Assembly: GCA_003978075.1 (NCBI GenBank)
Contig: QOAM01000082.1
Span: 1 to 34,372, forward strand
Length of the DNA stretch: 34,372 nucleotides
Source of the DNA: Thermodesulfatator sp.
GTDB lineage: Bacteria; Desulfobacterota; Thermodesulfobacteria; Thermodesulfobacteriales; Thermodesulfobacteriaceae
Direction of reading: 5' to 3'
Part shown: in pieces, positions 1 to 9,189 of the stretch
How the letters are laid out: the number at the start of each line of letters is the position of its first letter
How positions within the stretch are numbered: the stretch's first letter is position 1
Notes under the pieces: generated by a model
Databases searched by the model: none
Seen by the model: only the letters and a program-made list of their open reading frames with translations
What the model was told of the DNA's origin: nothing
Translations under genes and position numbers: made by a program

Positions 1-121
1 AAAATTTCTCTTCTTCTATAAACTTGCTGCGAAGGAGATCGTTTTTTGACGCGTGATGTACCTTCTCTCCGGAGGAATTTCCCTCCCTGAAGGTTACCTT
101 TGCTCCTTTTATCACCTTCAT
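1..121 (-). CDS. possible 5' part of an unknown protein running off the left edge (MKVIKGAKVTFREGNSSGEKVHHASKNDLLRSKFIEEEKF...)
   Basis: Manual translation of the reverse complement: ATG at 121 with no stop to base 1 (40 codons). Not in the supplied ORF track, no recognised family, no clear Shine-Dalgarno. Confidence 0.3.
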   Translation of the reverse strand, partial: MKVIKGAKVTFREGNSSGEKVHHASKNDLLRSKFIEEEKF

Positions 122-322
122 GCAAAATCTGGGTTTATGTGGACTAATTCTATTTGACAAACAACATTTAGCGGTTGCTGTGATCATTTGTGGGTTTGTG
201 AGTCTCTCCAACGATGAAAGAAACAAAAATTTTGTCCAATAATATGAGAAATACCTAAATATTGACTATAGGACTTATTTTTACCCTTAAATATGTGCAA
301 AATTATCTCATTTGTTCAGAGC

Positions 323-1747
323 TCATCTTTTTTCCAGGGGATAGGTGGAAACTTCGGTTATCTCCGGGATCTTCTTTTCCGGAGAGATCATGCGTAAGTT
401 TTCAAACTTACGGGCCGTGACCAGGATCCGGCCTTCATAGGAACGCAGAGTCTTGTTGTAGGCCTCCACCGTCTGTTTTAGTCTATTTCCTAACTCGTTA
501 AAATGCTCGGTAAGGACTCTTAGACGCTCGTAAAGCTGTTTCCCCAAGCGGGCAATCTCCTGGGCATTTTCCGCGAGTTCCTGTTCCTGCCAGGCATAAG
601 CCACGGCCTTAAGCAGGGCGATGAGGGTGATAGGAGTAGCTAGAAGGACGCGATTCTGGACACCGAATTCCACAATTTCAGGGTCACTCTTCAGGGCCAC
701 AGAAAAAAGACCCTCTGCCGGCAAAAAGAGGATGACAAACTCCGGGCTCTTCTGCCAGCGCGATTCTATGGCTTCCCAGTACTTCTTCTGAGAAAGACTG
801 CGGATGTGGTTCTTAAGACCTGCTATGTATTCCCGTAGCTTTTCCTGCATGCGGTCCTCATGTTCTTCCTCCAGGGCTTGGATATAGACCTCAAAGGGCA
901 CTTTAGCGTCCACGGCGATGATCCTCCCCCCTGGCAGGCGAATGATCATATCTGGCCGCAAGGTCTTGCCCTCCGAAGAAAAGGGCCTCTGCTCCTCGAA
1001 ATCACATTTGGGAAGCATCCCGGCCATTTCCACCACGCGCTTTAGCTGGATTTCTCCCCAACGACCTCTTATTCGGGGTTGGCGCAAGGCCCGCGAGAGA
1101 TTCTCCGTCTCTTTTTGGAGTCTGGGCAGATAAACCTCCATCAGATTTCGCAAACCCTCCTCCAGGCTCTTGTAGGCCCCTTCGCGCTTGGCTTCCATCT
1201 CTTTGATCTCGCGGTTCACCCTTTCCAAGGCCTCTTTCAAGGGCTGAGTCAACCGATCAATGGCTTCCTCCTTAGCCCGGAGTTGCCCCTGAATCTCTTC
1301 CCGGAAGCCCGCCAGCCTCTCTTGGGCCAGTTTTAGAAAGGCCTCCGTATTCCTTTGCAAGATCTCCGCTGAGAGGACTTTAAAGGTCTTTTCCAACTCC
1401 TTTTGAGCCCTCTCCACCAACTGGAGCTTCTCTTGGAAATGGTCCTCCTCTTGGGCTATCCTCTCTCGGAGCTGGGCGATCTCCGCCTGCCGCAGGCTCA
1501 ACTCCCTCTGTGCCTCCTCCAGCTTCCGGAATAATTCGACCTTTTCAGCCTCTAGCCTTTCCCGAAATTGCCTTTCTTGGCTCAACCTTTCGACTAGCTG
1601 GGCCAGCTCCGTCTTTTTCTGGAGCAGCTCCTCCTGGAATTCTTTCACTTTCCGAGAGAGTTCACCTCTTTCTCGCCCCACAAACCACCAGAGAGTCCCG
1701 CCTCCGAGAAAGAAACCCAAAAGGAGATAACCCCATGCCGGGAACAT
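323..1747 (-). CDS. rmuC: DNA recombination protein RmuC
   Basis: N-terminal TM segment, long coiled coil, then RmuC core (RGRWGEIQLKRVVEMAGM..., RPDMIIRLPGGRIIAVDAKVPFEVY, FVILFLPAEGLFSVAL). Confidence 0.93.
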   Translation of the reverse strand: MFPAWGYLLLGFFLGGGTLWWFVGRERGELSRKVKEFQEELLQKKTELAQLVERLSQERQFRERLEAEKVELFRKLEEAQRELSLRQAEIAQLRERIAQEEDHFQEKLQLVERAQKELEKTFKVLSAEILQRNTEAFLKLAQERLAGFREEIQGQLRAKEEAIDRLTQPLKEALERVNREIKEMEAKREGAYKSLEEGLRNLMEVYLPRLQKETENLSRALRQPRIRGRWGEIQLKRVVEMAGMLPKCDFEEQRPFSSEGKTLRPDMIIRLPGGRIIAVDAKVPFEVYIQALEEEHEDRMQEKLREYIAGLKNHIRSLSQKKYWEAIESRWQKSPEFVILFLPAEGLFSVALKSDPEIVEFGVQNRVLLATPITLIALLKAVAYAWQEQELAENAQEIARLGKQLYERLRVLTEHFNELGNRLKQTVEAYNKTLRSYEGRILVTARKFENLRMISPEKKIPEITEVSTYPLEKR

Positions 1748-2018
1748 GGCCCCCCTCGCTTTCCGTGATCTCGCCTAACCCCGCTTATCCGCGCATCAGC
1801 TTCAGGTTAATTCCCCGAAGTAGACAAAACAACCCTTTAAGAAGTAGAAATGTGGATCCCACCGGAGGTTTGGTGCAGAGGAGTAGTATGTCCGGAAAAC
1901 CATTGATACAGGGAGACCTTTTGGTTGGGTGTCAAACTTGGGTTAGAAAGAAACGTAGATGGAATGAGGTAAAGAAGGGTAAAGGAGTTTTTTCAGGGGG
2001 GTCTCCCTTGAGAAGTCC

Positions 2019-2516
2019 TTATTCCCTTTGCAGTCTCTCGAAGTGAGGATAAAGCTTGCGGTAAGTAGCTACAAGGTGCTCCGGTACCAAGCGTATATCT
2101 GCAAGGACAGCCAGAAAGTTAGCGTCTCCTTCCCACCGAGGAACGATCTGCAGGTGAAGGTGATCCGGATAACCGGCCCCAGCTACCTTTCCCAGATTAA
2201 AGCCCACATTGAAACCATCAGGACTCAGAACCTCACGCAAAATACGCAAACAGTGCCGGGCCATTTCCATGAGATCCGCCAATTCCTCCCGGGAGAGATC
2301 CGTAAGATCCGGGACATGTCGAACTGGAGAAACCAAAAGATGCCCGGTGTTGTAGGGGAACTTATTCATAATTACCAGCACGCGCTCATCTCGATAAAGA
2401 ATAAAACGCTCTTCATCGGGGAGATTACCTGCAGGCGGACAGAAAATACAACCTGGTTCCTTCTTGCCTCCCACATACTCTGCCCGCCAAGGGGCCCAAA
2501 GTACTTTCCTTTCCAT
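2019..2516 (-). CDS. HIT family hydrolase / AP4A phosphorylase-like
   Basis: MERKVLWAPWRAEYVGG...CIFC...NKFPYNTGHLLVSPVRHV...DHLHLQIVPRWEGDANF. The ORF-track start (2591) adds 25 residues that look non-homologous; internal ATG preferred. Confidence 0.9.
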   Translation of the reverse strand: MERKVLWAPWRAEYVGGKKEPGCIFCPPAGNLPDEERFILYRDERVLVIMNKFPYNTGHLLVSPVRHVPDLTDLSREELADLMEMARHCLRILREVLSPDGFNVGFNLGKVAGAGYPDHLHLQIVPRWEGDANFLAVLADIRLVPEHLVATYRKLYPHFERLQRE

Positions 2517-2839
2517 GGTCCGTAAGTTTACCAACCCTGGTCTCTTAGGCAAGCTCGGCTCTCTCGGAAGTCTCTTCCACGATGACCTCACAGAAAATCC
2601 TTGGCCATTGGTGCTTGTGTTACAAGGGTATATACGGTAACTTATAGTTTCATTCTGAAGGTGCTTTCTATATGTTGAGGAGGGGGCTATGGTGCATGTA
2701 CTAGAGTTTTGTCCGGGAAGACCCCCCTAAGCTATAGATTTTTGACGCTCTTGGTGCTCTCCTTATGGGAGCTGACTTTTTTGGGATAACAACCTGGAAG
2801 CTCACCTCCACCGAAGCTGTCTCGGGGATCTAGAGGAAT

Positions 2840-3403
2840 TTGAGCGATAAAAGGCGGGTGTTCCCTTCCCTAAGTATGGATTTGCGGAAAGTCACCCGAA
2901 TCTCCTCTGAACTCCTGGACAAGTTGGTAGGACTTTACGAAAGGGCTTATGCCGAGGACCTCCGCTATGCGGAAATAGGTCGCCGGCGAATCAAGCGCTA
3001 CCTCAAATGGCTTTTGAAGCACGCGCGGGGGGCCTTCTGGGTGGCCTTTGAAGGGGACGAACCCGTGGGCTTTGTGGCCTTAGAGGAGCTGGAACCCGTG
3101 CCGGAAATCCATGAGATTGTGGTCTCCCCGGAGTGGCGAGGGAAGAACCTCGCGGAAAAACTTATGCAGGAGGCCCTGGATTATCTCTCCCATCGAGGTT
3201 TTTCCCGGGTGGCCCTTTGGGTGGGAGAACACAATCGCCGCGCCCGTCACTTTTATGAAAAGCTGGGTTTTCAACCCAGGGAAAAGGCCGGAGTCTGGTT
3301 GCGCATGGAAAAAAGACTTCAGGGAAGGGAAAGCACCAGTTCGCGGAGTACGCGCCAGGCGGTCTCGGCCTCAGAAAGTGAGAGAGTTTCTTCCGGGGTG
3401 TGA
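2840..3403 (+). CDS. GNAT family N-acetyltransferase
   Basis: GNAT motif A (IHEIVVSPEWRGKNLAEKLMQEALDYL) and motif B (RVALWVGEHNRRARHFYEKLGF). TTG start at 2840 or ATG at 2876. Confidence 0.85.
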   Translation: MSDKRRVFPSLSMDLRKVTRISSELLDKLVGLYERAYAEDLRYAEIGRRRIKRYLKWLLKHARGAFWVAFEGDEPVGFVALEELEPVPEIHEIVVSPEWRGKNLAEKLMQEALDYLSHRGFSRVALWVGEHNRRARHFYEKLGFQPREKAGVWLRMEKRLQGRESTSSRSTRQAVSASESERVSSGV

Positions 3404-4386
3404 CATAAGGTAAGGTCTCCGGGGCCGAAGACTACGGCCTCCGTGCCCGCAGCGGCTAGATGGGCTGCATCGGTCCAACTAGGCATCCCCGAAAGGACGG
3501 CTTCCCGACCGGTGACCCGCTCAAAGGCTCGGGCCAGAAGCTTCACCACCCGGGCTTCCCGGGAAAGGCTGTAGGCCTCGGAGATGTCTTTCACCCGGAA
3601 GCTCACCCAAGGAAATTGCCTAAAGTAGTCCTCGATCTCCTGACAGATGCTCGGGAGATCCTGTCCTGGAAGGATACGGAATTCGATTTCCAGCTCCACG
3701 CGATCAGGGACCCGCAGTTGCCCGTCGCCCCCTACAAACTTTTCCACATTGAATCCCGAGGGACCGAGCAGGGGATGCTCTTCATAAAGAAAGGGGAGCC
3801 TCCTTAGACCGCTCACCACCTCCATGGCCCTCTCAATGGCGTTTTCCCCCCGAAAGGCCAGACTCCCATGCACCGCTCGACCCTTCACCTCCACCTCATA
3901 CTCCACCGAGCCACCCTCAGCGATGGCGATGGTGAGATGGGTGGGCTCCAGGACTACCGCCGAGGGAAAACAGTATTCTTCCGCTAGGCGAGCCGACCCC
4001 CGCCCTTCGTTTTCCTCGTCCACTAGGAAGGCTAAGGCCACGGGCAGCGTTTTCCCGGCAAATTCTTCGGCCAGAAGCATAAGGAGGGCCACTCCAGCCT
4101 TGGCATCACACACCCCCACCCCCAAGAGTTGGTCTCCGGTGGCTCGGGGAGGGTAAAGCCCCAGCTTTAAAGGGACGGTATCCACATGGGTGGTGAGGAG
4201 AAGTTCGGGATCTTGGGCAAAAAAGACCAGAAGGTTAGGAGCACACCCCGGGACTTCTTGTCTCTTGGGAGAAAGTCCCTTCTCCAGGAGCCAGTCCTCG
4301 ATGAACTCCAATATCTGGGCTTCCTGGCCACTTTCGCTAGGGATATGGGCCAGTTCTAGGATCAGCTCTCCCAGTTTTTCTTTCAT
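3319..4386 (-). CDS. M20 family metallopeptidase (ArgE/DapE/LysK-type deacylase)
   Basis: LLTTHVDTVP, GVGVCDAKAGVALLMLL, FLVDEENEGRGSARL, VVLEPTHLTIAIAEGGSVEYEVEVKGRAVHGS. Confidence 0.9.
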   Translation of the reverse strand: MKEKLGELILELAHIPSESGQEAQILEFIEDWLLEKGLSPKRQEVPGCAPNLLVFFAQDPELLLTTHVDTVPLKLGLYPPRATGDQLLGVGVCDAKAGVALLMLLAEEFAGKTLPVALAFLVDEENEGRGSARLAEEYCFPSAVVLEPTHLTIAIAEGGSVEYEVEVKGRAVHGSLAFRGENAIERAMEVVSGLRRLPFLYEEHPLLGPSGFNVEKFVGGDGQLRVPDRVELEIEFRILPGQDLPSICQEIEDYFRQFPWVSFRVKDISEAYSLSREARVVKLLARAFERVTGREAVLSGMPSWTDAAHLAAAGTEAVVFGPGDLTLCHTPEETLSLSEAETAWRVLRELVLSLP

Positions 4387-5123
4387 TTTTTCTCAAAAGC
4401 AATCAAAGGGCAGTTGCGGCAAATGTCTTCTCCCACCAAATGGGCTCCGCCCAAAAAAGAGACCCGTCCCTCCGAGGCCCTTTCCTCGAGCACCGTGATC
4501 ACTTTCTTGAAGGCTCGGGCCGAAAAGCCCAAGATGAGTTCCCCGCGCTCTAGTTTCCCGGAAGAGAAGGCCCCGGAGCAAGGAAGGGACAACACCGGTC
4601 GGTCCTCCAGATAGGCCTTGACCATGGTCCCGCAAAGGGCTGCTCCGGAGTAATGAATTAGGGAAAGTTCCGGAAGCCCTTCGGCGTAAAGGTAAAAATT
4701 TAGGAGATGAGTGGCTTGCAAGGCGTCCACTATCAAGAGAAAAACCGCGGGGTGGTTTTTTATTTGGGCGAGGGGCTCAAAGAGGAGGCCTTGTAAGGTC
4801 CCTTGGGGGAGGCGAGATCTTTTTTGATAAAGGATCTCCGCAGCCTCGGGTCGCAAAAACTTGCCCAGGACCCGGCGTACCTTCTCTTCCTGAAAGGGCC
4901 AGCCGCAGAGAAAGGCCGCGGTCTGACAGTGGAGATCCTCCGGGAGGACCAGCACCGGCTCCCCTGTCTCCCGCACATGGGCTACCACCTGGCATAAAGA
5001 AAGACGCTTTTTGGAACGCGGAAACCCCGAAGGGGGATCCTCGGAAAAAAAGGTTACCGCCACCGGATCGTGATAGAGCCTCAGGGTAGAGAGGAGAAGT
5101 TCAGCGATACGGCGGCCTTCCAT
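4383..5123 (-). CDS. DUF169 family protein
   Basis: DUF169-like N-terminus (LYHDPVAVTFFSEDPP), conserved cysteines and C-terminal GGAHLVGEDICRNCPLIAF. Start overlaps nothing; its 3' end overlaps the next gene by 4 bp. Confidence 0.75.
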   Translation of the reverse strand: MEGRRIAELLLSTLRLYHDPVAVTFFSEDPPSGFPRSKKRLSLCQVVAHVRETGEPVLVLPEDLHCQTAAFLCGWPFQEEKVRRVLGKFLRPEAAEILYQKRSRLPQGTLQGLLFEPLAQIKNHPAVFLLIVDALQATHLLNFYLYAEGLPELSLIHYSGAALCGTMVKAYLEDRPVLSLPCSGAFSSGKLERGELILGFSARAFKKVITVLEERASEGRVSFLGGAHLVGEDICRNCPLIAFEKK

Positions 5124-7016
5124 TTAGCCCACCTCGGCCCCAGGCTCCACCTCTCCCTCGGGGACCACGAGCTTGAGTCCCGAGGAGCCCTTGGCCGCCA
5201 GGATCATGCCTTCGGAAAGCACGCCCCGGATACGAGCCGGGCGAAGATTGGCCACCAAGACTACCTTCTTGCCCACCAGCTCCTCTGGACGATAATGTTC
5301 GGCGATTCCGGCCACTAGGGTGCGCTCCTCCGGACAGCGTACCGTGAGCTTGAGGAGGCGGTCCGTGCCTGGCACCCTTTCTGCAGCCACCACCTCCCCC
5401 ACCCGCAGATCCCATTTCTTAAATTCCTCCAGGGGGTAAAGCTCTTGGCCTGTCTTTTCCTCCGGTGAGCTCTTTGAGGCCTCCTGAATAGGCCTTTCCA
5501 GGCGGGGAAAGAGGACCGGACCGCGCTCCACCGGAGTCCCGGGGCGGAGACGTCCCCAGGTGAGGGCGGCCTCGACCGAAAGTTCTTCCTCTGGAGAGAG
5601 CCCTAGATTTTGCAGCAAGATTTCTGCAGAACGGGGCATGACCGGGGAAAGGGCTACAGCCAATACCCGCAGGCCCTCGAGGAGTTGGTAAAGCACTCGA
5701 GAGAGACGCTCTAGCTCCCCTTTCTTTTTGAGTTCCCAGGGGGCCTCGCGATCCACATAACGATTGGCTAGATTTACGGCCTCGTTGAGGGCGGCCAGCC
5801 CCCGGTGAAACCGGAATTCTCCCATCTCCTCAAAATAATTGCGGATCCGGGAGAGAATCCCCTGGGCCAGCTCCCGATCTCCCGGAAACTCCCTACCAGG
5901 CTCCGGCACCTGACCTTGAAAGTACTTTTTCACCATGGAGAGGGTACGAAAGACCAGATTGCCCAAGTCATTGGCCAGTTCGGCATTGGTACGCAGAACC
6001 AGGGCCTCCTCGCTGAACTCCGCGTCTTGGCCGAAGGCCATCTCCCTTAAGAGAAAGTAGCGTACTCGATCCGCCCCATAACGGGACACCAGCACCTCCG
6101 GCCGCACCACATTACCTAGGCTCTTGGACATCTTGGCCTCATGGAGATTCCAGTAACCGTGCACGTGGAGCCTCCGGTAAGGAGGAAGTCCCATGGCCCG
6201 AAGCATGATAGGCCAGTAAACGGCATGGGGTTTGAGGATGTCCTTGGCGATCACGTGTTCCGCCGCAGCCCACCATTTCTGCCAGGAGGGATCCTCCGGG
6301 TAACCGATACCCGAGAGGTAGTTGAGCAGGGCGTCAAACCACACATAGGTCACGAATCGGGGATCAAAGGGAAATTCGATGCCCCAAGAAAGACGACTCT
6401 TAGGACGAGAGATGCAAAGGGGCTCCAGGGGTTCCCGCAAAAGCCCCAGGACTTCTTCGCGGTATCCCGAGGGCTGGATGAAATCCGGATGACGGCGCAG
6501 GTGATCCAGGAGCCATTCCTGATGGCGAGAGAGATCAAAGAAGTAATTGGCCTCCTTGAGAGGGGTGGGAGGGGTGTGGTGATCGGGACAACAGCCGTCC
6601 ACCAATTCTTTGGGGGTTAGGAAACGCTCGCAGCCGAAACAGTAGAGTCCTTCATACTCTCCAAAGGTAAGCTCCCCCTTTTCGTAAAGCTGGGCCAGCA
6701 CCTGCTGGACTAACCGTTGGTGATAGGGCTCGGTGGTGCGGATAAAGCGGGAATATTGAATGTGGAGGAGGGGCCAGGTCTGGCGAAATCTTTCCGCCAT
6801 GCGGTCCACATACTCTCGGGGAGAGAGACCCGCGGTACGAGCGGCGCGTACGATCTTGTCTCCGTGTTCGTCGGTCCCGGTGAGGAAAAAGACCTCCTCC
6901 CCCTGGAGGCGCTTGAGGCGGGCCACCACATCCGCCACCACCGTGGTATAGGCGTGGCCTAAGTGTGGCTCGGCGTTCACGTAGTAGATAGGGGTGGTGA
7001 TATAAAAGGCCATCAC
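5124..7016 (-). CDS. metG: methionyl-tRNA synthetase with C-terminal tRNA-binding domain
   Basis: FYITTPIYYVNAEPHLGHAYT, TGTDEHGDKI, EAKMSKSLGNVV, C-terminal WDLRVGEVVAAERVPGTDRLLKLTV. Confidence 0.97.
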   Translation of the reverse strand: MMAFYITTPIYYVNAEPHLGHAYTTVVADVVARLKRLQGEEVFFLTGTDEHGDKIVRAARTAGLSPREYVDRMAERFRQTWPLLHIQYSRFIRTTEPYHQRLVQQVLAQLYEKGELTFGEYEGLYCFGCERFLTPKELVDGCCPDHHTPPTPLKEANYFFDLSRHQEWLLDHLRRHPDFIQPSGYREEVLGLLREPLEPLCISRPKSRLSWGIEFPFDPRFVTYVWFDALLNYLSGIGYPEDPSWQKWWAAAEHVIAKDILKPHAVYWPIMLRAMGLPPYRRLHVHGYWNLHEAKMSKSLGNVVRPEVLVSRYGADRVRYFLLREMAFGQDAEFSEEALVLRTNAELANDLGNLVFRTLSMVKKYFQGQVPEPGREFPGDRELAQGILSRIRNYFEEMGEFRFHRGLAALNEAVNLANRYVDREAPWELKKKGELERLSRVLYQLLEGLRVLAVALSPVMPRSAEILLQNLGLSPEEELSVEAALTWGRLRPGTPVERGPVLFPRLERPIQEASKSSPEEKTGQELYPLEEFKKWDLRVGEVVAAERVPGTDRLLKLTVRCPEERTLVAGIAEHYRPEELVGKKVVLVANLRPARIRGVLSEGMILAAKGSSGLKLVVPEGEVEPGAEVG

Positions 7017-7858
7017 GCCTCCTCCTGCTTCTTGGCCAGGATCTGACGCAGCTCTTCTGCCGGAATTTCCACTTCTCGTCCTTCTTGGTTCTCCAAGACT
7101 ACTGTCTGGCGGAAGATATTGTAGCGCACCACCCGGCAGGGGCCTACCGGAGTACGGATCTTTTTACCCAGCTTGGGGAGACTCCTAGAGAGCTCCTGAT
7201 AGACATGATGCTCATAGAGGAGACAGCAAAGAAGACGCCCGCAGACCCCGGAGATCTTTTCCGGATCCAAAGAAAGACTTTGTTCCTTGGCCATGCGGAT
7301 AGAAATGGGAGAGAATTTGCGGAGGAAGGCCGCACAGCAGAGCTCTCGACCGCAGCAGGCCAACCCTCCATGGAGTGCAGTCTCGTTACGCACCCCGATC
7401 TGACGCATTTCAATGCGCGTGCGCAGGGCCCGCACCAGCTGGCGTACCAGTTCTCGGAAATCTATGCGCCCTTCAGCCGTGTAATAAAAGATGACCTTGC
7501 TGCGATCAAAGAGCCGTTCCACACGGGTGAGTTTCATTTTTAGGCCCAGCTCCTGGGCGAACTGCCGACAAAACCGCTCGGCCTTCTTTTCGAACTCTAT
7601 GTTTTCCTGCCACTGACGGATCTCGCGCCGGTGGGCCTTTCGGAGAATCTTGGGCAACCGACCCGCGGGAAGGGGTAAAGGCACACTATAAGAGAGGGTG
7701 CGGGCTACTTCCTTGCGCCCCTCGGAAAACTCCACCAACACTAAGGTGTGCCGCGGGAGCGACTCCTCGGATTCCGCATGTACCCCGGGCCATCCTTCCC
7801 GCAGCACGACCTCGGTCACGAAGATCCTTTCTTGGGCCTGATAATCCGTCTCAAACAC
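7013..7858 (-). CDS. PSP1 C-terminal domain protein, RicT/YaaT-like
   Basis: VIFYYTAEGRIDFRELVRQL, RIEMRQIGVRNETALHGGLACCGRELCCAAFL, GVCGRLLCCLLYE cysteine-rich PSP1 signature; adjacent to metG. Confidence 0.9.
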   Translation of the reverse strand: MFETDYQAQERIFVTEVVLREGWPGVHAESEESLPRHTLVLVEFSEGRKEVARTLSYSVPLPLPAGRLPKILRKAHRREIRQWQENIEFEKKAERFCRQFAQELGLKMKLTRVERLFDRSKVIFYYTAEGRIDFRELVRQLVRALRTRIEMRQIGVRNETALHGGLACCGRELCCAAFLRKFSPISIRMAKEQSLSLDPEKISGVCGRLLCCLLYEHHVYQELSRSLPKLGKKIRTPVGPCRVVRYNIFRQTVVLENQEGREVEIPAEELRQILAKKQEEA

Positions 7859-8063
7859 GGCGCAAAGCTTACCCTCAAGCCCGCCTTTTGTTAAGGCCTA
7901 GAGGAATTCGCCCTCGAAGTCCTATCTATCCCCCTAAAGCCTTTGGAAGGAACCTTCCGCGAAAGTCAAAGAGAGTAAACCGCGGAAAGCAGGGGGTTAG
8001 GGAGCCCTGTCCTCTAACCAAAAAGGCCTTGCGCAGGGGTCTGAAAGAGGCTTTTTCAAAAAT

Positions 8064-8540
8064 TCAGAGGAGGTCCCCTTCCAGGAGGCGAAAGAGTTTT
8101 TCCACAGCCTCCTCAGGGCTTTCCACGTAGGTTACCCCTTCGATCTGGGGCCAGGTGCGGAGGCCGAAGACCGGCTTCCACATCTTGAGGGCCAAAGCTA
8201 TCTCGGAGAGGGTGCCGTAGCCCCCGGCTACGGCGATCACTCCCTCCACCGAACGGATGAGGACCACATTACGGGCGTGTCCCATATCCGTGACTACCGG
8301 AATTTGCACATAGGGATTGGCCTCCTCGGCTTTGTTGCCGGGGAGGATGCCCACGGTAAGCCCTCCGGCCTCCAAAGCCCCGCGACTGGCCGCCTCCATC
8401 ACTCCTCCAAGCCCGCCGGTGTACACCAGGGCTCCGCGTTGGGCCAAAAGCTTTCCCACTTGATAGGCCGCTTGGTAGATCTCCTTTCCGGCAATCCCCG
8501 TGCCTATTACTGCTACTCTTCGCCTATTCCTCAAAACCAT
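8064..8540 (-). CDS. TIGR00725 family / LOG-like (SLOG) protein
   Basis: RVAVIGTG...GALVYTGGLGGVMEAASRGALEAGGLTVGILPG...VAVAGGYGTLSEIALALKMWKPV. Start 8540 chosen (ORF track 8561). Confidence 0.85.
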   Translation of the reverse strand: MVLRNRRRVAVIGTGIAGKEIYQAAYQVGKLLAQRGALVYTGGLGGVMEAASRGALEAGGLTVGILPGNKAEEANPYVQIPVVTDMGHARNVVLIRSVEGVIAVAGGYGTLSEIALALKMWKPVFGLRTWPQIEGVTYVESPEEAVEKLFRLLEGDLL

Positions 8541-9189
8541 ACTCTCCCACCAGTTTGACAAATCTTACCGGCTCCAAGGTCTGCCGATGAAAGCGGCCCC
8601 CTTTTTTGACTACTTTGACCAGGTATTGCGACCACATATCTCCTACGGGCATGACCAGCCTCCCTCCTTCAGCCAGTTGTTCCAGGAGGGGTTCCGGGAC
8701 TTTAGGACCGGCAGCCGTGACGATGATGGCCTCGAAAGGGGCTACCTCTGGCCAGCCCTTGCTCCCATCTCCCAGGCGGAGGATGATATTGGTGTAGCCC
8801 AGGGCTTCCAGAACCCGCCGGGCCCTTTCCAGAAGACGTGGATGGCGTTCGATGGAATAGACCCAGCGGGCCAGTTCCGCCAGGATGGCCGCTTGATATC
8901 CCGACCCTGTGCCCACCTCCAGGACTTTTTCATTTCCCTTCAATTCCAGAGCCTCGGTCATAAGGGCTACAATGTAGGGTTGGGAGATAGTCTGCCCTTC
9001 CCCAATGGGCAGAGGATGATCGGCATAGGCCTGATCCCACAAGGCCTCGTCCACAAAAAGGTGGCGAGGGACCTTGCGCATGGCCGCCAGCACCCTTGCG
9101 TCGGTAATGCCTCGAGCGGCAATCTGGGCCTCCACCATGCGTTCCCGAGCCCGCCGATAAGGATCTGTTTCCGAGTGGATGGCTTTCAT
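8524..9189 (-). CDS. pcm: protein-L-isoaspartate(D-aspartate) O-methyltransferase
   Basis: RVLAAMRKVPRHLFV, AYADHPLPIGEGQTISQPYIVALMTEAL, VLEVGTGSGYQAAILAEL, IIVTAAGPKVPEPLLEQL. Confidence 0.96.
   Translation of the reverse strand: MKAIHSETDPYRRARERMVEAQIAARGITDARVLAAMRKVPRHLFVDEALWDQAYADHPLPIGEGQTISQPYIVALMTEALELKGNEKVLEVGTGSGYQAAILAELARWVYSIERHPRLLERARRVLEALGYTNIILRLGDGSKGWPEVAPFEAIIVTAAGPKVPEPLLEQLAEGGRLVMPVGDMWSQYLVKVVKKGGRFHRQTLEPVRFVKLVGEYGFEE

Noticed and set aside
1510-2046. 178-aa plus-strand ORF spanning the rmuC 5' end and the intergenic gap
   Set aside because: Mostly antisense to rmuC; low-information sequence, no domain seen.
2517-2591. N-terminal extension of the HIT ORF
   Set aside because: Residues before MERKVLWAPWRAEYV look non-homologous; the internal ATG gives a canonical start.
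7945-7958. GGAAGG-AA-CCTTCC palindrome upstream of the ricT-like gene
   Set aside because: Short palindrome with no second copy noticed in the window; not enough to call a regulator site.
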